Source of the DNA: Solea solea
Taxonomy: Eukaryota; Chordata; Actinopteri; Pleuronectiformes; Soleidae
Reading direction: 5' to 3'
DNA: 64,000 nt
NCBI RefSeq assembly: GCF_958295425.1
Contig: NC_081142.1
Span: 1-64,000 of the forward strand
Shown here: piece by piece, positions 1-13,708 of the stretch
How positions within the stretch are numbered: the first letter of the stretch is position 1
Layout: each line of letters starts with the position of its first letter
Made by a program: the position numbers and the translations under genes
Notes under the pieces: generated by a model
What the model saw: only the letters and a program-made list of their open reading frames with translations
What the model was told of the DNA's origin: nothing
Databases searched by the model: none

Positions 1-3000
1 ACCTAACCTTCCTAACCCTTACCCAAACCCTAACCCTTACCCTAACCCTAACCCTTACCCTACCCCTACCCCTAACCCTTACCCTATACCCACCTAACCC
101 TTACCCTAACCCTAACCCTAACCCTTACCCTAAACCCTACCCTAACCCTAACCCTTACCCTTACCCTAACCCTTACCCTACCCTTACCCTTACCCTTACC
201 CTTACCCTAACCCTAACCCTTACCCTAACCCTTACCCTACCCTAACCCTTACCCTAACCCTAAACCCTTACCCCTAACCCTAACCCTTACCCTTACCCTT
301 ACCCTAACCCTACCCTAACCCTTACCCTAACCCCTTACCCTTACCTAACCCTAACCCTTACCCTAACCCTTACCCTAACCCTTACCCTTACACCCTAACC
401 CCTAACCCTAACCCTTACCCTAACCCTTACCCTTACCCTTACCCTTAACCCTAACCCCTACCCTAACCCTAACCCTAACCCTAACCCTTACCCTAACCCT
501 TACCCTACCCTTACCCTAACCCTAACCCTAACCCTAACCCTAACCCTTACCCTAACCCTTACCCTCTACCCTACCCTAACCCTAACCCTAACCCTAACCC
601 TAACCCTAACCCTTACCCTTACCCTAACCCTTACCCTTACCCTTACCCTTACCCTAACCCTTACCCTAACCCTAACCTAACCCAACCCTAACCCTAACCC
701 GAACCCTAACCTTACCCTAACCCTTACCCTAACCCTAACCCTTACCCTAACCCTTACCCTAACCCTAACCCTAACCCTAACCCTAACCCTTACCCTAACC
801 CTAACCCTTACCCTTACCCTAACCCTAACCCTTACCCTAACCCTACCCCTACCCTTACCCTAACCCTAACCCTACCCTAACCCTTACCCTTACCCTAACC
901 CTTACCTTACCCTAACCCTAACCCTTACCCTACCCTAACCCTTACCCTAACCCTAACCCTACCCTACCCTTACCCTAACCCTACCCTTACCCTTACCCTT
1001 ACCCTTACCCTTACCCTTACCCTTACCCTAACCCTAACCCTAACCCTAACCCTAACCCTAACCCTTACCCTAACCCTAACCCTAACCCTTACCCTAACCC
1101 TTACCCACCCTAACCCTAACCCTAACCCAACCCTTACCCTACCCTTACCCTACCCTTCCCTACCTTACCCTAACCCTACCCTACCCTTACCCTTACCCTA
1201 CCCTAACCCTAACCCTAACCCTTACCCTAACCCTAACCCTAACCCTAACCCTAACCCTAACCCTACCCTACCCTAACCCTAACCCTTACCCTTACCCACC
1301 CTTACCCTAACCTAACCCTACCCTAACCCTAACCTAACCCTTACCCTAACCCTAACCCTTACCCTAACCCCTAACCCTAACCCTAACCCTAACCCTTACC
1401 CTTACCCTACCCTACCCTACCTAACCCCTTAACCCTTACCCTAACCCTAACCCTTACCCTAACCCTTACCCTAACCCTAACCCTACCCTAACCCTAACCC
1501 TTACCCCCTAACCCTAACCTACCCTAACCCTTACCCTAACACCTAACCCTAACCCTAACCTCTAACCCTTACCTTCTTACCCTTACCCTTACCCTAACCC
1601 TTACCCTAACCCTAACCCTTACCCTACCCTAACCCTAACCCTAACCCTAACCCTAACCCTTACCCTAACCCTTACCCTAACCCTAACCCTAACCCTAACC
1701 AACCCTTACCCCAACCCTTACCCTACCCTAACCCTTACCCTAACCCTTACCCTAACCCTTACCCTTACCCTACCCTAACCCTAACCTTACCCTAACCCTA
1801 ACCCTTACCCTAACCCTAACCCTAACCCTTACCCTAACCCTAACCCTTACCCTTACCCTTACCCTAACCCTAACCCTACCCTAACCCTAACCCTAACCCT
1901 AACCCTAACCCTAACCCTTACCCTAACCCTAACCCTTACCCTTACCCTAACCCTAACCCTTACCCTAACCCTAACCCTAACCCTAACCCTAACCCTAACC
2001 CTAACCCTTACCCTTACCCTTACCCTTACCCTAACCCTTACCCTAACCCTAACCCTAACCCTAACCCTAACCCTTACCCTAACCCTAACCCTAACCCTAA
2101 CCCTTACCCTAACCCTAACCCTAACCCTAACCCTTACCCCTAACCCTAACCCTTACCCTTACCCTACCCTAACCCTAACCCTAACCCTTACCCTAACCCT
2201 TACCCTAACCCTTACCCCTTACCCTTACCCTTACCCTAACCCTAACCCTAACCCTAACCCTTACCCTTACCCTAACCCTTACCCTTACCCTAACCCTTAC
2301 CCTTACCCTAACCCTAACCCCTAACCCTTACCCTAACCCTTACCCTTACCCTAACCCTTACCCTTACCCTAACCCTTACCCTAACCCTAACCCTAACCCT
2401 AACCCTAACCCTAACCCTAACCCTTACCCTTACCCTAACCCTAACCCTAACCCTAACCCTAACCCTAACCCTTACCCTAACCCTAACCCTAACCCTAACC
2501 CTAACCCTAACCCTTACCCTAACCCTAACCCTTACCCTAACCCTTACCCTTACCCTAACCCTTACCCTAACCCTAACCCTTACCCTAACCCTAACCCTTA
2601 CCCTTACCCTAACCCTTACCCTAACCCTTACCCTTACCCTTACCCTTACCCTAACCCTTACCCTTACCCTAACCCTTACCCTTACCCTTACCCTTACCCT
2701 TACCCTTACCCTACCCCTAACCCTAACCCTTACCCTAACCCTAACCCTTACCCTTACCCTAACCCTTACCCTAACCCTTACCCTAACCCTTACCCTAACC
2801 CTAACCCTTACCCTTACCCTAACCCTTACCCTTACCCTAACCCTAACCCTAACCCTAACCCTTACCCTTACCCTTACCCTAACCCTAACCCTAACCCTAA
2901 CCCTAACCCTTACCCTAACCCTTACCCTAACCCTAACCCTTACCCTTACCCTTACCCTTACCCTAACCCTAACCCTAACCCTTACCCTTACCCTTACCCT

Positions 3001-6000
3001 TACCCCTAACCCTTACCCTAACCCTTACCCTAACCCTAACCCTTACCCTAACCCTAACCCTAACCCTAACCCTTACCCTTACCCTTACCCTTACCCTTAC
3101 CCTAACCTAACCCTTACCCTAACCCTAACCCTAACCCTTACCCTTACCCTAACCCTAACCCTAACCCTAACCCTTACCCTAACCCTAACCCTTACCCTTA
3201 CCCTTACCCTAACCCTTACCCTAACCCTTACCCTAACCCTTACCCTAACCCTTACCCTAACCCTAACCCTAACCCTTACCCTAACCCTTACCCTAACCCT
3301 TACCCTTACCCTCTTACCCTAACCCTTACCCTTACCCTTTACCCTTACCCTAACCCTAACCCTTACCCTAACCCTACCCTAACCCTTACCCTTACCCTTA
3401 CCCTAACCCTTACCCTTACCCTAACCCTTTACCCTTACCCTAACCCTTACCCTTACCCTAACCCTAACCCTAACCCTAACCCTAACCCTAACCCTAACCC
3501 TAACCCTTACCCTAACCCTAACCCTTACCCTAACCCTTACCCTTACCCTAACCCTTACCCTTACCCTAACCCTTACCCTTACCCTAACCCTAACCCTTAC
3601 CCTTACCCTAACCCTTACCCTAACCCTAACCCTTACCCTAACCCTTACCCTTACCCTACCCTAACCCTTACCCTAACCCTAACCCTAACCCTTACCCTAA
3701 CCCTAACCCTAACCCCTAACCCTACCCTTACCCTTACCCTTACCCTACCCTAACCCTTACCCCTTACCCTTACCCACCCTAACCCTAACCCTTACCCTAA
3801 CCCTACCCTACCCTACCCTAACCCTTACCCTAACCCTAACCCTAACCCTAACCCTAACCCTTACCCTTACCCCTTACCCTTACCCTAACCCTTACCCTAA
3901 CCCTAACCCTTACCCTTACCCTAACCCCTAACCCTAACCCTAACCCTAACCCTAACCCTTACCCTACCCTACCCTTACCCTACCCTAACCCTAACCCTAA
4001 CCCTAACCCTACCCTTACCCTAACCCTAACCCTTACCCTAACCCTAACCCTTACCCTAACCCTTACCCTTACCCTTACCCTAACCCCTAACCCTACCCTT
4101 ACCCTTACCCCTAACCCTTACCCTTACCCTAACCCTTACCCTTACCCTAACCCTAACCCTTACCCTAACCCTAACCCTAACCCTAACCCTAACCCTAACC
4201 CTAACCCTAACCCTAACCCTAACCCTAACCCTAACCCTAACCCTAACCCTAACCCTAACCCTAACCCTAACCCTACCCTAACCCTAACCCTTACCCTTAC
4301 CCCTAACCCTTACCCTAACCCTAACCCTTACCCTACCCTTACCCTAACCCTAACCCTTACCCTAACCCTAACCCTAACCCCTAACCCTAACCCTAACCCT
4401 AACCCTAACCCTAACCCTAACCCTTACCCTAACCCTAACCCTTACCCTTACCCTTACCCTAACCCTAACCCTAACCCTTACCCTTACCCTTACCCTAACC
4501 CTTACCCTAACCCTAACCCTAACCCTAACCCTTACCCTTACCCTTACCCTAACCCTTACCCTTACCCTTACCCTAACCCTAACCCTACCCTAACCCTTAC
4601 CCTTACCCTAACCCTAACCCCTTACCCTTACCCTTACCCTTACCCTTACCCTTACCCTAAACCCTAACCCTAACCCCCTTACCCTTACCCCTAACCCTAA
4701 CCCTAACCCTTACCCTTACCCTTACCCTAACCCTACCCTAACCCTAACCCTTACCCTTACCCTAACCCTAACCCTTACCCTAACCCTAACCCTTACCCTA
4801 ACCCTAACCCTAACCCTACCCTTACCCTAACCCTTACCCTAACCCTAACCCTTACCCTAACCCTTACCCTAACCCTTACCCTAACCCTAACCCTAACCCT
4901 AACCCTAACCCCTAACCCTAACCCTAACCCTAACCCTAACCCTAACCCTAACCCTAACCCTAACCCTACCCTTACCCTAACCCTAACCCTTACCCTAACC
5001 CCTAACCCTAACCCTAACCCTAACCCTTACCCTAACCCTAACCCTTACCCTACCCCTAACCCTTACCCTACCCTTACCCTAACCCTTACCCTAACCCTTA
5101 CCCTAACCCTAACCCTAACCCTTACCCTTACCCTTACCCCCTAACCCTTACCCTAACCCTTACCCTTACCCTTACCCTTACCCTAACCCTAACCCCTTAC
5201 CCTTACCCTAACCCTACCCTACCCTTACCCTAACCCTTACCCCTAACCCTTACCCTTACCCTTACCCTTACCCTTACCCTAACCCTAACCCTTACCCTAA
5301 CCCTAACCCTAACCCTTACCCTTACCCTAACCCTTACCCTAACCCTAACCCTAACCCTTACCCTTACCCTAACCCTTACCCTAACCCTAACCCTTACCCT
5401 AACCCTTACCCTAACCCTACCCTAACCCTTACCCTTACCCTAACCCTTACCCTAACCCTAACCCTTACCCTAACCCTAACCCTTACCCTAACCCTTACCC
5501 TAACCCTTACCCTTACCCTAACCCTAACCCTAACCCTAACCCTAACCCTTACCCTAACCCTAACCCTTACCCTAACCTTACCCTTACCCTAACCCTAACC
5601 CTAACCCTAACCCTTACCCTAACCCTTACCCTTACCCTAACCCTAACCCTACCCTAACCCTAACCCTAACCCTTACCCTAACCCTTACCCTAACCCTAAC
5701 CCTAACCCTTACCCTAACCCTAACCCTTACCCTTACCCTAACCCTTACCCTAACCCTACCCTTACCCTAACCCTACCCTTACCCTAAACCCTAACCCTAA
5801 CCCTAACCCTAACCCTAACCCTAACCCTTACCCTAACCCTAACCCTAACCCTAACCCTAACCCTAACCCTAACCCTTACCCTAACCCTTACCCTTACCCT
5901 AACCCTTACCCTTACCCCTTACCCTTACCCTAACCCTAACCCTAACCCTAACCCTTACCCTAACCCTAACCCTAACCCTAACCCTAACCCTTACCCTAAC

Positions 6001-9000
6001 CCTAACCCTAACCCTTACCCTAACCCTAACCCTAACCCTAACCCTAACCCTTACCCTTACCCTTACCCTAACCCTAACCCTTACCCTTACCCTAACCCTA
6101 ACCCTTACCCTAACCCTAACCCTAACCCTTACCCTAACCCTAACCCTACCCTAACCCTTACCCTAACCCTTACCCCTTACCCCTTACCCTAACCCTTACC
6201 CTAACCCTAACCCTAACCCTAACCCTTACCCTTACCCTAACCCTTACCCCTAACCCTTACCCTACCCTTACCCTTACCCTAACCCTAACCCTTACCCTAA
6301 CCCTAACCCTTACCCCTAACCCTTACCCTTACCCTTACCCCTTACCCTAACCCTTACCCTAACCCTTACCCTTACCCTAACCCTTACCCCTAACCCTTAC
6401 CCTTACCCTAACCCTAACCCTTACCCTTACCCTAACCCTAACCCTTACCCTACCCTAACCCTAACCCTTACCCTAACCCTAACCCCTCCTAACCCTTACC
6501 CTAACCCTAACCCTAACCCTAACCCTTACCCTAACCCTAACCCTTACCCTAACCCTAACCCTAACCCTAACCCTTACCCTAACCCTTACCCTAACCCTTA
6601 CCCTAACCCTAACCCTAACCCTTACCCTTACCCTTACCCTAACCCTAACCCTAACCCTTACCCTAACCCTACCCTAACCCTTACCCTAACCCTAACCCTT
6701 ACCCCTAACCCTTACCCTACCCTAACCCTAACCCTTACCCTTACCCCTTACCCTACCCTTACCCTTACCCCTAACCCTTACCCTAACCCTAACCCTAACC
6801 CTTACCCCTTACCCTTACCCTAACCCTTACCCTAAACCCTAACCCTACCCTACCCTTACCCTAACCCTTACCCTAACCCTAACCCTAACCCTTACCCTTA
6901 CCCTAACCCTTACCCCTAACCCTTACCCTAACCCTTACCCTAACCCTTACCCTAACCCTAACCCTTACCCTAACCCTTACCCTAACCCTTACCCTAACCC
7001 TAACCCTAACCCCCTAACCCTAACCCTTACCCTTACCCTAACCCTAACCCTTACCCTACCCTAACCCCTTACCCTAACCCTAACCCTAACCCTTACCCTA
7101 CCCTAACCCTTACCCTAACCCTACCCTTACCCTAACCCTTACCCTAACCCTAACCCTTACCCTTACCCTAACCCTTACCCTTACCCTTACCCTAACCCTT
7201 ACCCTAACCCTAACCCTTACCCTAACCCTTACCCTAACCCTAACCCTACCCTAACCCTAACCCTAACCCTAACCCTTACCCTTACCCTTACCCTAACCCT
7301 AACCCTTACCCTTACCCTTACCCTAACCCTTACCCTTACCCTAACCCTTACCCCCTTACCCTTACCCTTACCCTTACCCTAACCCTAACCCTAACCCTTA
7401 CCCTTACCCTAACCCTAACCCTCCTTACCCTAACCCTAACCCTAACCCTAACCCTTACCCTTACCCTAACCCTTACCCTAACCCTAACCCTTACCCTTAC
7501 CCTAACCCTTACCCTACCCTAACCTTACCCTAACCCTTACCCTAACCCTAACCCTTACCCTAACCCTTACCCTAACCCTTACCCTTACCCTAACCCCCTT
7601 ACCCTTACCCTAACCCTAACCCTTACCCTTACCCTACCCTAACCCTAACCCTAACCCCTTACCCTAACCCTTACCCTAACCCTAACCCTAACCCTTACCC
7701 TAACCCTAACCCTAACCCCTTACCCTTACCCTAACCCTAACCCTTACCCTTACCCCTAACCCTTACCCTAACCCTAACCCTTACCCTAACCCTTACCCTA
7801 ACCCCTAACCCTAACCCTAACCCTAACCCTTACCCTACCCCTAACCCTTACCCTAACCCTTACCCTTACCCTAACCCTAACCCTAACCCTTACCCTTACC
7901 CTTACCCTAACCCTTACCCTTACCCTAACCCTTACCCTAACCCTAACCCTTACCCTTACCCTACCCTTACCCTAACCCTAACCCTAACCCTTACCCTACC
8001 CTAACCCCTAACCCTTACCCTAACCCTAACCCTTACCCTTACCCTACCCTACCCTTACCCTTACCCTTACCCCTAACCCTTACCCTAACCCTTACCCTAA
8101 CCCTTACCCTAACCCTAACCCTAACCCTTACCCTAACCCTAACCCCTTACCCTAACCCTTACCCTAACCCTAACCCTAACCCTTACCCTAACCCTTACCC
8201 TAACCCTAACCCTTACCCTAACCCTTACCCTAACCCTAACCCTTACCCTAACCCTTACCCTAACCCTTACCCTTACCCTAACCCTAACCCTTACCCTTAC
8301 CCTTACCCTAACCCTTACCCTAACCCTTACCCTAACCCTAACCCTAACCCTAACCCTTACCCTAACCCTAACCCTAACCCTTACCCTAACCCTAACCCTT
8401 ACCCTTACCCTAACCCTTACCCTAACCCTAACCCTAACCCTTACCCCTTACCCTAACCCTAACCCTTACCCTAACCCTAACCCTAACCCTACCCTAACCC
8501 TTACCCTAACCCTTACCCTAACCCTTACCCTAACCCTTACCCTAACCCTTTACCCTTACCCTTACCCTTACCCCCTAACCCTTACCCTTACCCTAACCCT
8601 TACCCTAACCCTTACCCTTACCCTTACCCTTACCCTAACCCTTACCCTAACCCTAACCCTACCCTTACCCTAACCCTTACCCTTACCCTAACCCTAACCC
8701 TAACCCTAACCCTAACCCTAACCCTTACCCTACCCTACCCTAACCCTAACCCTTACCCCTAACCCTTACCCTAACCCTAACCCTAACCCTTACCCCCTAA
8801 CCCTAACCCTAACCCTAACCCTTACCCTTACCCTTACCCTAACCCTTACCCTAACCCTAACCCTAACCCTAACCCTAACCCTTACCCTTACCCTTACCCT
8901 AACCCTAACCCTTACCCTAACCCTAACCCTTACCCTAACCCTTACCCTAACCCTAACCCTTACCCTTACCCTTACCCTAACCCTTACCCTAACCCTTACC

Positions 9001-11134
9001 CTAACCCTAACCCTAACCCTTACCCTAACCCTTACCCTAACCCTTACCCTTACCCTTACCCTAACCCTAACCCTTACCCTAACCCTAACCCTAACCCTAA
9101 CCCTTACCCTAACCCTTACCCTTACCCTTACCCTAACCCTAACCCTTACCCTTACCCTTACCCTAACCCTAACCCTAACCCTTACCCTAACCCTTACCCT
9201 AACCCTAACCCTAACCCTTACCCTAACCCTTACCCTAACCCTACCCCTAACCCTTACCCTAACCCTTACCCTAACCCTAACCCTAACCCTTACCCTAACC
9301 CTTACCCTTACCCTAACCCTAACCCTAACCCTAACCCTAACCCTAACCCTAACCCTTACCCTAACCCTTACCCTTACCCTAACCCTAACCCTAACCCTTA
9401 CCCTAACCCTAACCCTAACCCTAACCCTTACCCTTACCCTAACCCTTACCCTACCCTTACCCTAACCCTAACCCTAACCCTTACCCTAACCCTAACCCTA
9501 ACCCTTACCCTTACCCTAACCCTAACCCTTACCCTAACCCTTACCCCTAACCCTAACCCTTACCCTTACCCTTACCCTAACCCTTACCCTAACCCTTACC
9601 CTTACCCTAACCCTAACCCTTACCCTAACCCTAACCCTTACCCTAACCCTAACCCTTACCCTAACCCTTACCCTAACCCTACCCTAACCCTAACCCTTAC
9701 CCTAACCCTAACCCTTACCCTAACCCTAACCCTTACCCTTACCCTTACCCTAACCCTAACCCTAACCCTAACCCTTACCCTTACCCTAACCCTAACCCTA
9801 ACCCTAACCCTAACCCTAACCCTAACCCTAACCCTTACCCTTACCCTTACCCTTACCCTTACCCTTACCCTTACCCTACCCTAACCCTAACCCTAACCCT
9901 AACCCTAACCCTAACCCTTACCCTTACCCTTACCCTTACCCTAACCCTAACCCTAACCCTTACCCTAACCCTAACCCTAACCCTTACCCTAACCCTTACC
10001 CTAACCCTTACCCTAACCCTAACCCTAACCCTAACCCTTACCCTAACCCTTACCCTAACCCTTACCCTAACCCTAACCCTAACCCTTACCCTTACCCTTA
10101 CCCTTACCCTACCCTTACCCTTACCCTTACCCTAACCCTAACCCTAACCCTAACCCTAACCCTAACCCTTACCCTAACCCTAACCCTAACCCTTACCCTA
10201 ACCCTTACCCTAACCCTTACCCTAACCCTAACCCTAACCCTAACCCTAACCCTAACCCTAACCCTAACCCTAACCCTAACCCTAACCCTACCCTTACCCT
10301 AACCCTTACCCTAACCCTAACCCTAACCCTTACCCTAACCCTTACCCTAACCCTAACCCTAACCCTTACCCTTACCCTAACCCTAACCCTTACCCTTACC
10401 CTACCCTTACCCTAACCCTTACCCTAACCCTTACCCTTACCCTAACCCTAACCCTAACCCTAACCCTAACCCTAACCCTTACCCTAACCCTAACCCTAAC
10501 CCTTACCCTAACCCTAACCCTTACCCTAACCCTAACCCTAACCCTAACCCTTACCCTAACCCTTACCCTAACCCTAACCCTTACCCTTACCCTAACCCTA
10601 ACCCCTTACCCTAACCCTAACCCTAACCCTAACCCTAACCCTTACCCTAACCCTTACCCTAACCCTAACCCTTACCCTAACCCTAACCCTTACCCTAACC
10701 CTTACCCTAACCCTTACCCTAACCCTAACCCTAACCCTAACCCTACCCTAACCCTAACCCTAACCCTTACCCTAACCCTTACCCTTACCCTTACCCTAAC
10801 CCTAACCCTAACCCTTACCCTAACCCTAACCCTAACCCTAACCCTAACCCTTACCCCTAACCCTAACCCTACCCTAACCCTAACCCTAACCCTACCCTAA
10901 CCCTTACCCTTACCCTTACCCCCTTACCCTAACCCTAACCCCTAACCCTAACCCTTACCCTAACCCTTACCCTAACCCTTACCCTAACCCTAACCCTAAC
11001 CCTAACCCTAACCCTAACCCTAACCCTAACCCTAACCCTAACCCTTACCCTAACCCTAACCCTAACCCTTACCCTAACCCTTACCCCTAACCCTAACCCT
11101 AACCCTAACCCTAACCCTTACCCTAACCTTACCC
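1..11134. repeat. Telomeric repeat array, CCCTAA mixed with CCCTTA
   Basis: The whole stretch is six-base telomere-type repeat. The plus strand is the C-rich strand, so the chromosome end lies to the left of position 1. Canonical CCCTAA (TTAGGG on the other strand) is mixed throughout with CCCTTA (TAAGGG). One-base length variants such as CCCTA, CCCCTAA and CCCTTTA are also common. Pure CCCTAA runs exist, for example about 4170-4275, but no long pure block sits at the distal end. Vertebrate telomeres are TTAGGG, and variant repeats are normally confined to the proximal part. Some length variants may be sequencing errors; the T-for-A substitution is too frequent and regular to be explained easily that way. 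Confidence 0.97.
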
Positions 11135-11574
11135 TAATTGGATGCCCTGCCTAAACCTAAAACTCAATCCTAAACTAATTTGGCCCCTTTCTAATCCAAA
11201 CTTAACCCCAATCTATCCCACCCCCCTTAATTAAAATACCTAATAATCTGGATCCTGCCTGAAAACCGTCCTGAGCCCCATGAAGCCTCCTTCAGCCTCA
11301 CCTGAACCCCATCGCCCCCCCCAAAGAGGAGAGTGAGGCCAATTAAAGGGGAAAGTAATAGGTGAAGGCAAAAAGAAGGACGATTGAAGGCAATATTGGA
11401 AAGGACGAAAGCAGAGGTCAAAGGTCAGAGGGCAAATTATGCCAGGGGGAGGAAGAAAGGGAGAAGGAGAGGAGGTGAAAGCCTTAATTGATCACAAGCT
11501 GTTGTGCCCGCCCTGCATCCAGAGGGGCGTGTTTAGAGGGAGTACTTAAGGAGCTGCATCTCAGCCTCCAGCCT
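11135..11574. other. Subtelomeric non-coding segment next to the telomere
   Basis: The array decays through degenerate C-rich sequence (to about 11,230) into a purine-rich stretch (about 11,330-11,480). The one ORF here (64 codons, minus, 11,227-11,421) has no recognisable domain. This segment probably forms the 5' part of the element whose hammerhead-like motif follows at 11,575. Confidence 0.4.
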
Positions 11575-11631
11575 GTGGGTCCTCGCCTGAGGAAGGGCAA
11601 ATTCAGCCCGAAACGTCGCGACAGGGCCCAC
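11575..11631 (+). ncRNA. Hammerhead-ribozyme-like motif (copy 1)
   Basis: Core boxes in hammerhead order: CTGAGGA (11,587-11,593), a stem II of GGGC (11,595-11,598) with GCCC (11,606-11,609), then GAAAC from 11,610 and the cleavage-type triplet GTC (11,615-11,617). The flanks close as stem I: 11,575-11,586 pairs with 11,618-11,631 through 12 pairs (one G-T) with a two-base bulge at 11,621-11,622. Helix III would be only A-U plus C-G with no loop. Hammerheads with very short helix III are reported from Penelope-like elements. The extra A at 11,594 between core and stem II is a departure from the textbook core. Activity is inferred, not shown. Confidence 0.55.
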
Positions 11632-11774
11632 ATATGAGCTCGTTTATTATTTTAGTTTGTTATTTTTGGGGAATCTAAATAATTTGACACTGGGGAATTC
11701 ACAAATATGCAATAAACACAAATCCGTGTTATTGACAATAATAAAAATACGTAGTACTCACCTTATACCCACCA

Positions 11775-11928
11775 TACTTACCTGGGAAAATCCTGGAAAT
11801 ACTTACCGGGGACAATTTGGAACCTAAAAGGGAATAAAAATGTACTTACCTGGGACAATCTGGAATCTAAAAGAGAATAAGAATGTACTTACCTGGGACA
11901 ATTCGGAACCTAAAGAGAACCAAAATGA
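11775..11928. repeat. 43-bp minisatellite, about 3.5 copies
   Basis: Units begin with TACTTACC at 11,775 (short unit), 11,800, 11,843 and 11,886. Each full unit continues with GGGACAAT and a TGGAACCTAAAAG-like segment. It lies inside the first subtelomeric element, between the hammerhead-like motif and a hairpin. Confidence 0.8.
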
Positions 11929-11935
11929 CATCACT

Positions 11936-11968
11936 ATTACGTAGAAGGCCAATTCTTGGCTACGTAAT
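11936..11968. repeat. Inverted repeat / hairpin with TTC loop
   Basis: ATTACGTAG (11,936-11,944) pairs perfectly with CTACGTAAT (11,960-11,968). Inside, CCAA (11,949-11,952) and TTGG (11,956-11,959) enclose a TTC loop. About 145 bp later the sequence returns to telomeric repeat. A hairpin with the same loop sits at the 3' side of the PLE at 16,950-16,978. Confidence 0.8.
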
Positions 11969-12111
11969 ATTCTCGTAGGGGGTAATGAATGTTTTTCGGA
12001 GTGCTGGGCAGTGCCAAGGGGCGCACCCAGACGTGGCGGACTCCGGGAAGGGACGGTGTCGTTGAGAGTGCACTGACTCCTCCCTCTGGGGGGGATGTCC
12101 TCTTTTCCCCA

Positions 12112-12300
12112 AACCTTACCCTTACCCTAACCCTTACCCTACCCTAACCCTAACCCTAACCCTAACCCTTACCCTTACCCTTACCCTAACCCTAACCCTT
12201 ACCCTAACCCTTACCCTAACCCTTACCCTAACCCTAACCCTAACCCTCTGTGGGCTCTAACCCTAACCATTGCCCCTTGTGGGCCCTAACCCTAACCTAT
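12112..12300. repeat. Internal telomeric tract
   Basis: About 135 bp of CCCTTA/CCCTAA repeat in the same orientation and with the same two-variant mix as the terminal array, then two imperfect GTGGGCYCTAACCCTAACC units ending near 12,300. It separates the two retroelement-like segments. Confidence 0.9.
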
Positions 12301-13344
12301 CCGGTTTGGGATTGATCCTCCGGGCAAAGGTCCTAACCGGGACAGATATTTTGATCGTTTGGATCACCCTCATTTCATTTATTTATATTTATATATGTAT
12401 ATCTTCATTCACATCCTATTTTTTATTTTTCCTCAGCCCTATTTGTGGCTATGAATGCTAATTCAGCATTTCCTTGTTCATATCCTGTTTTTGAATTACA
12501 TATAAAAAAATATGTTTTTATTTTGAGGGTGGTTCAAAAAAGGTCTTATTCCCTTATTGTATACAAATATTTATTTATGTTATAATGACCAATACACAAA
12601 AGGTCTTCATTTTTGAGTGATTTAAAATAATTGCATTTATACAGGACTAAATATTATTTGGTTCATTACAGATTGACGTTGGTCAACAAATACACTAATT
12701 ACACATAAAGATACCTACCTGATTTTATGTCTAGAAAGGCTTACAGTAAATGTAATATTCCTGGTAAGAAGTATTTATCAGGTATTTAAGTAATTCATGA
12801 TTACTTTTTGCACTTAACAGATGTATAGTCCAGGGGTGGACAATGATATGATTGTTGTTATCATTTTGTATTGTTTGGTGCCTTAAATGCCATGCATTTG
12901 GTCTCACATATATACACACACACCACCTTTGGTGTTGGTTTGTGCATGATGTTGGTGCAAAGGGTTTTTGCACATCTTTTCCTTGCACTTTTGTATGACT
13001 TGTATACAAAAAAAATATTCTATGTACAAGTCTCTGGCTTTATGGGCACCTGGACTCCCTATTTTAGGGAGAATATTTATCAGGGGCTACTTATTCCTGT
13101 CGAGCAGGAGCCCAATGTTATTATTATTAATAACATAATTTTGCATTATTTATTAAGGACTAATTTTATCATTTTATAGGACATTTCGTTTTTCTACATG
13201 GTTATTATCATCATTTTCTTCACCATAATTAGTCTCTTTTTGCAATCTCAATTTAATTCAATTTAATTTAATCTACTTATTTTTTCTTAAATGTATTGTC
13301 TAAACACAATTTTTCATTTTCTTCTTCATAAAAAAGCATTTTAT
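12301..13344. other. AT-rich stretch without a recognised gene
   Basis: Low-GC sequence. Two short overlapping ORFs on opposite strands (12,731-13,009 minus and 12,871-13,179 plus) show no domain and cross TG/CA-rich and AT-rich sequence, so I do not call them genes. It could be the 5' part of the PLE that follows or of an unrelated insertion. Confidence 0.5.
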
Positions 13345-13546
13345 TATTTTAAAATGTCTCTCTCTGTTGAGCGCAAAGCCACCGGGGGGCGCTCTTCTGT
13401 TCTGGGCCTTGTTGTGCTCCACTGAGAGGGGGGAGGAAGAAGACGCGCTTACGTCACTTCCTCCTCACCGCAACTCATTGGGATCATAACATCGCCTGCA
13501 CAGAGACGCTTTCCCTTAACGGTTAACATACTTTGTGCTCTTTTTT

Positions 13547-13580
13547 GCCTGAAGAAGGTTTATTTCAACCGAAACGTTGC
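13547..13580 (+). ncRNA. Hammerhead-ribozyme-like motif (copy 2)
   Basis: CTGAAGA (13,549-13,555), then A, GGTT (13,557-13,560), a six-base loop, AACC (13,567-13,570), GAAAC from 13,571 and the triplet GTT (13,576-13,578). The layout equals copy 1, but stem II is GGTT/AACC instead of GGGC/GCCC, a compensatory change that keeps pairing. Stem I is reduced to about two pairs, so this copy is probably weak or inactive. As in copy 1, a T-rich stretch containing CTTTATT and GTTATTTTT follows within about 30 bases. Confidence 0.45.
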
Positions 13581-13708
13581 CGTACGGTGTACGCTCCTTT
13601 ATTTGATCGTTATTTTTTTGTTATTTATTTTGTAAATAAAAGTTTTGGTATATTTTTAACGACGTCTACGTTTCATTTTTAACTAGCGTCAACTAGCCAA
13701 AACTTTGG

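Noticed and set aside
1..11134. Whole array dismissed as assembly noise
   Set aside because: Unit length and the two-word mix are consistent, and the same mix recurs at 12,112-12,300, so it is treated as real telomere with some indel error.
12731..13179. Two overlapping ORFs on opposite strands
   Set aside because: No domain, short, and largely AT- or TG-rich; no splice or start support.
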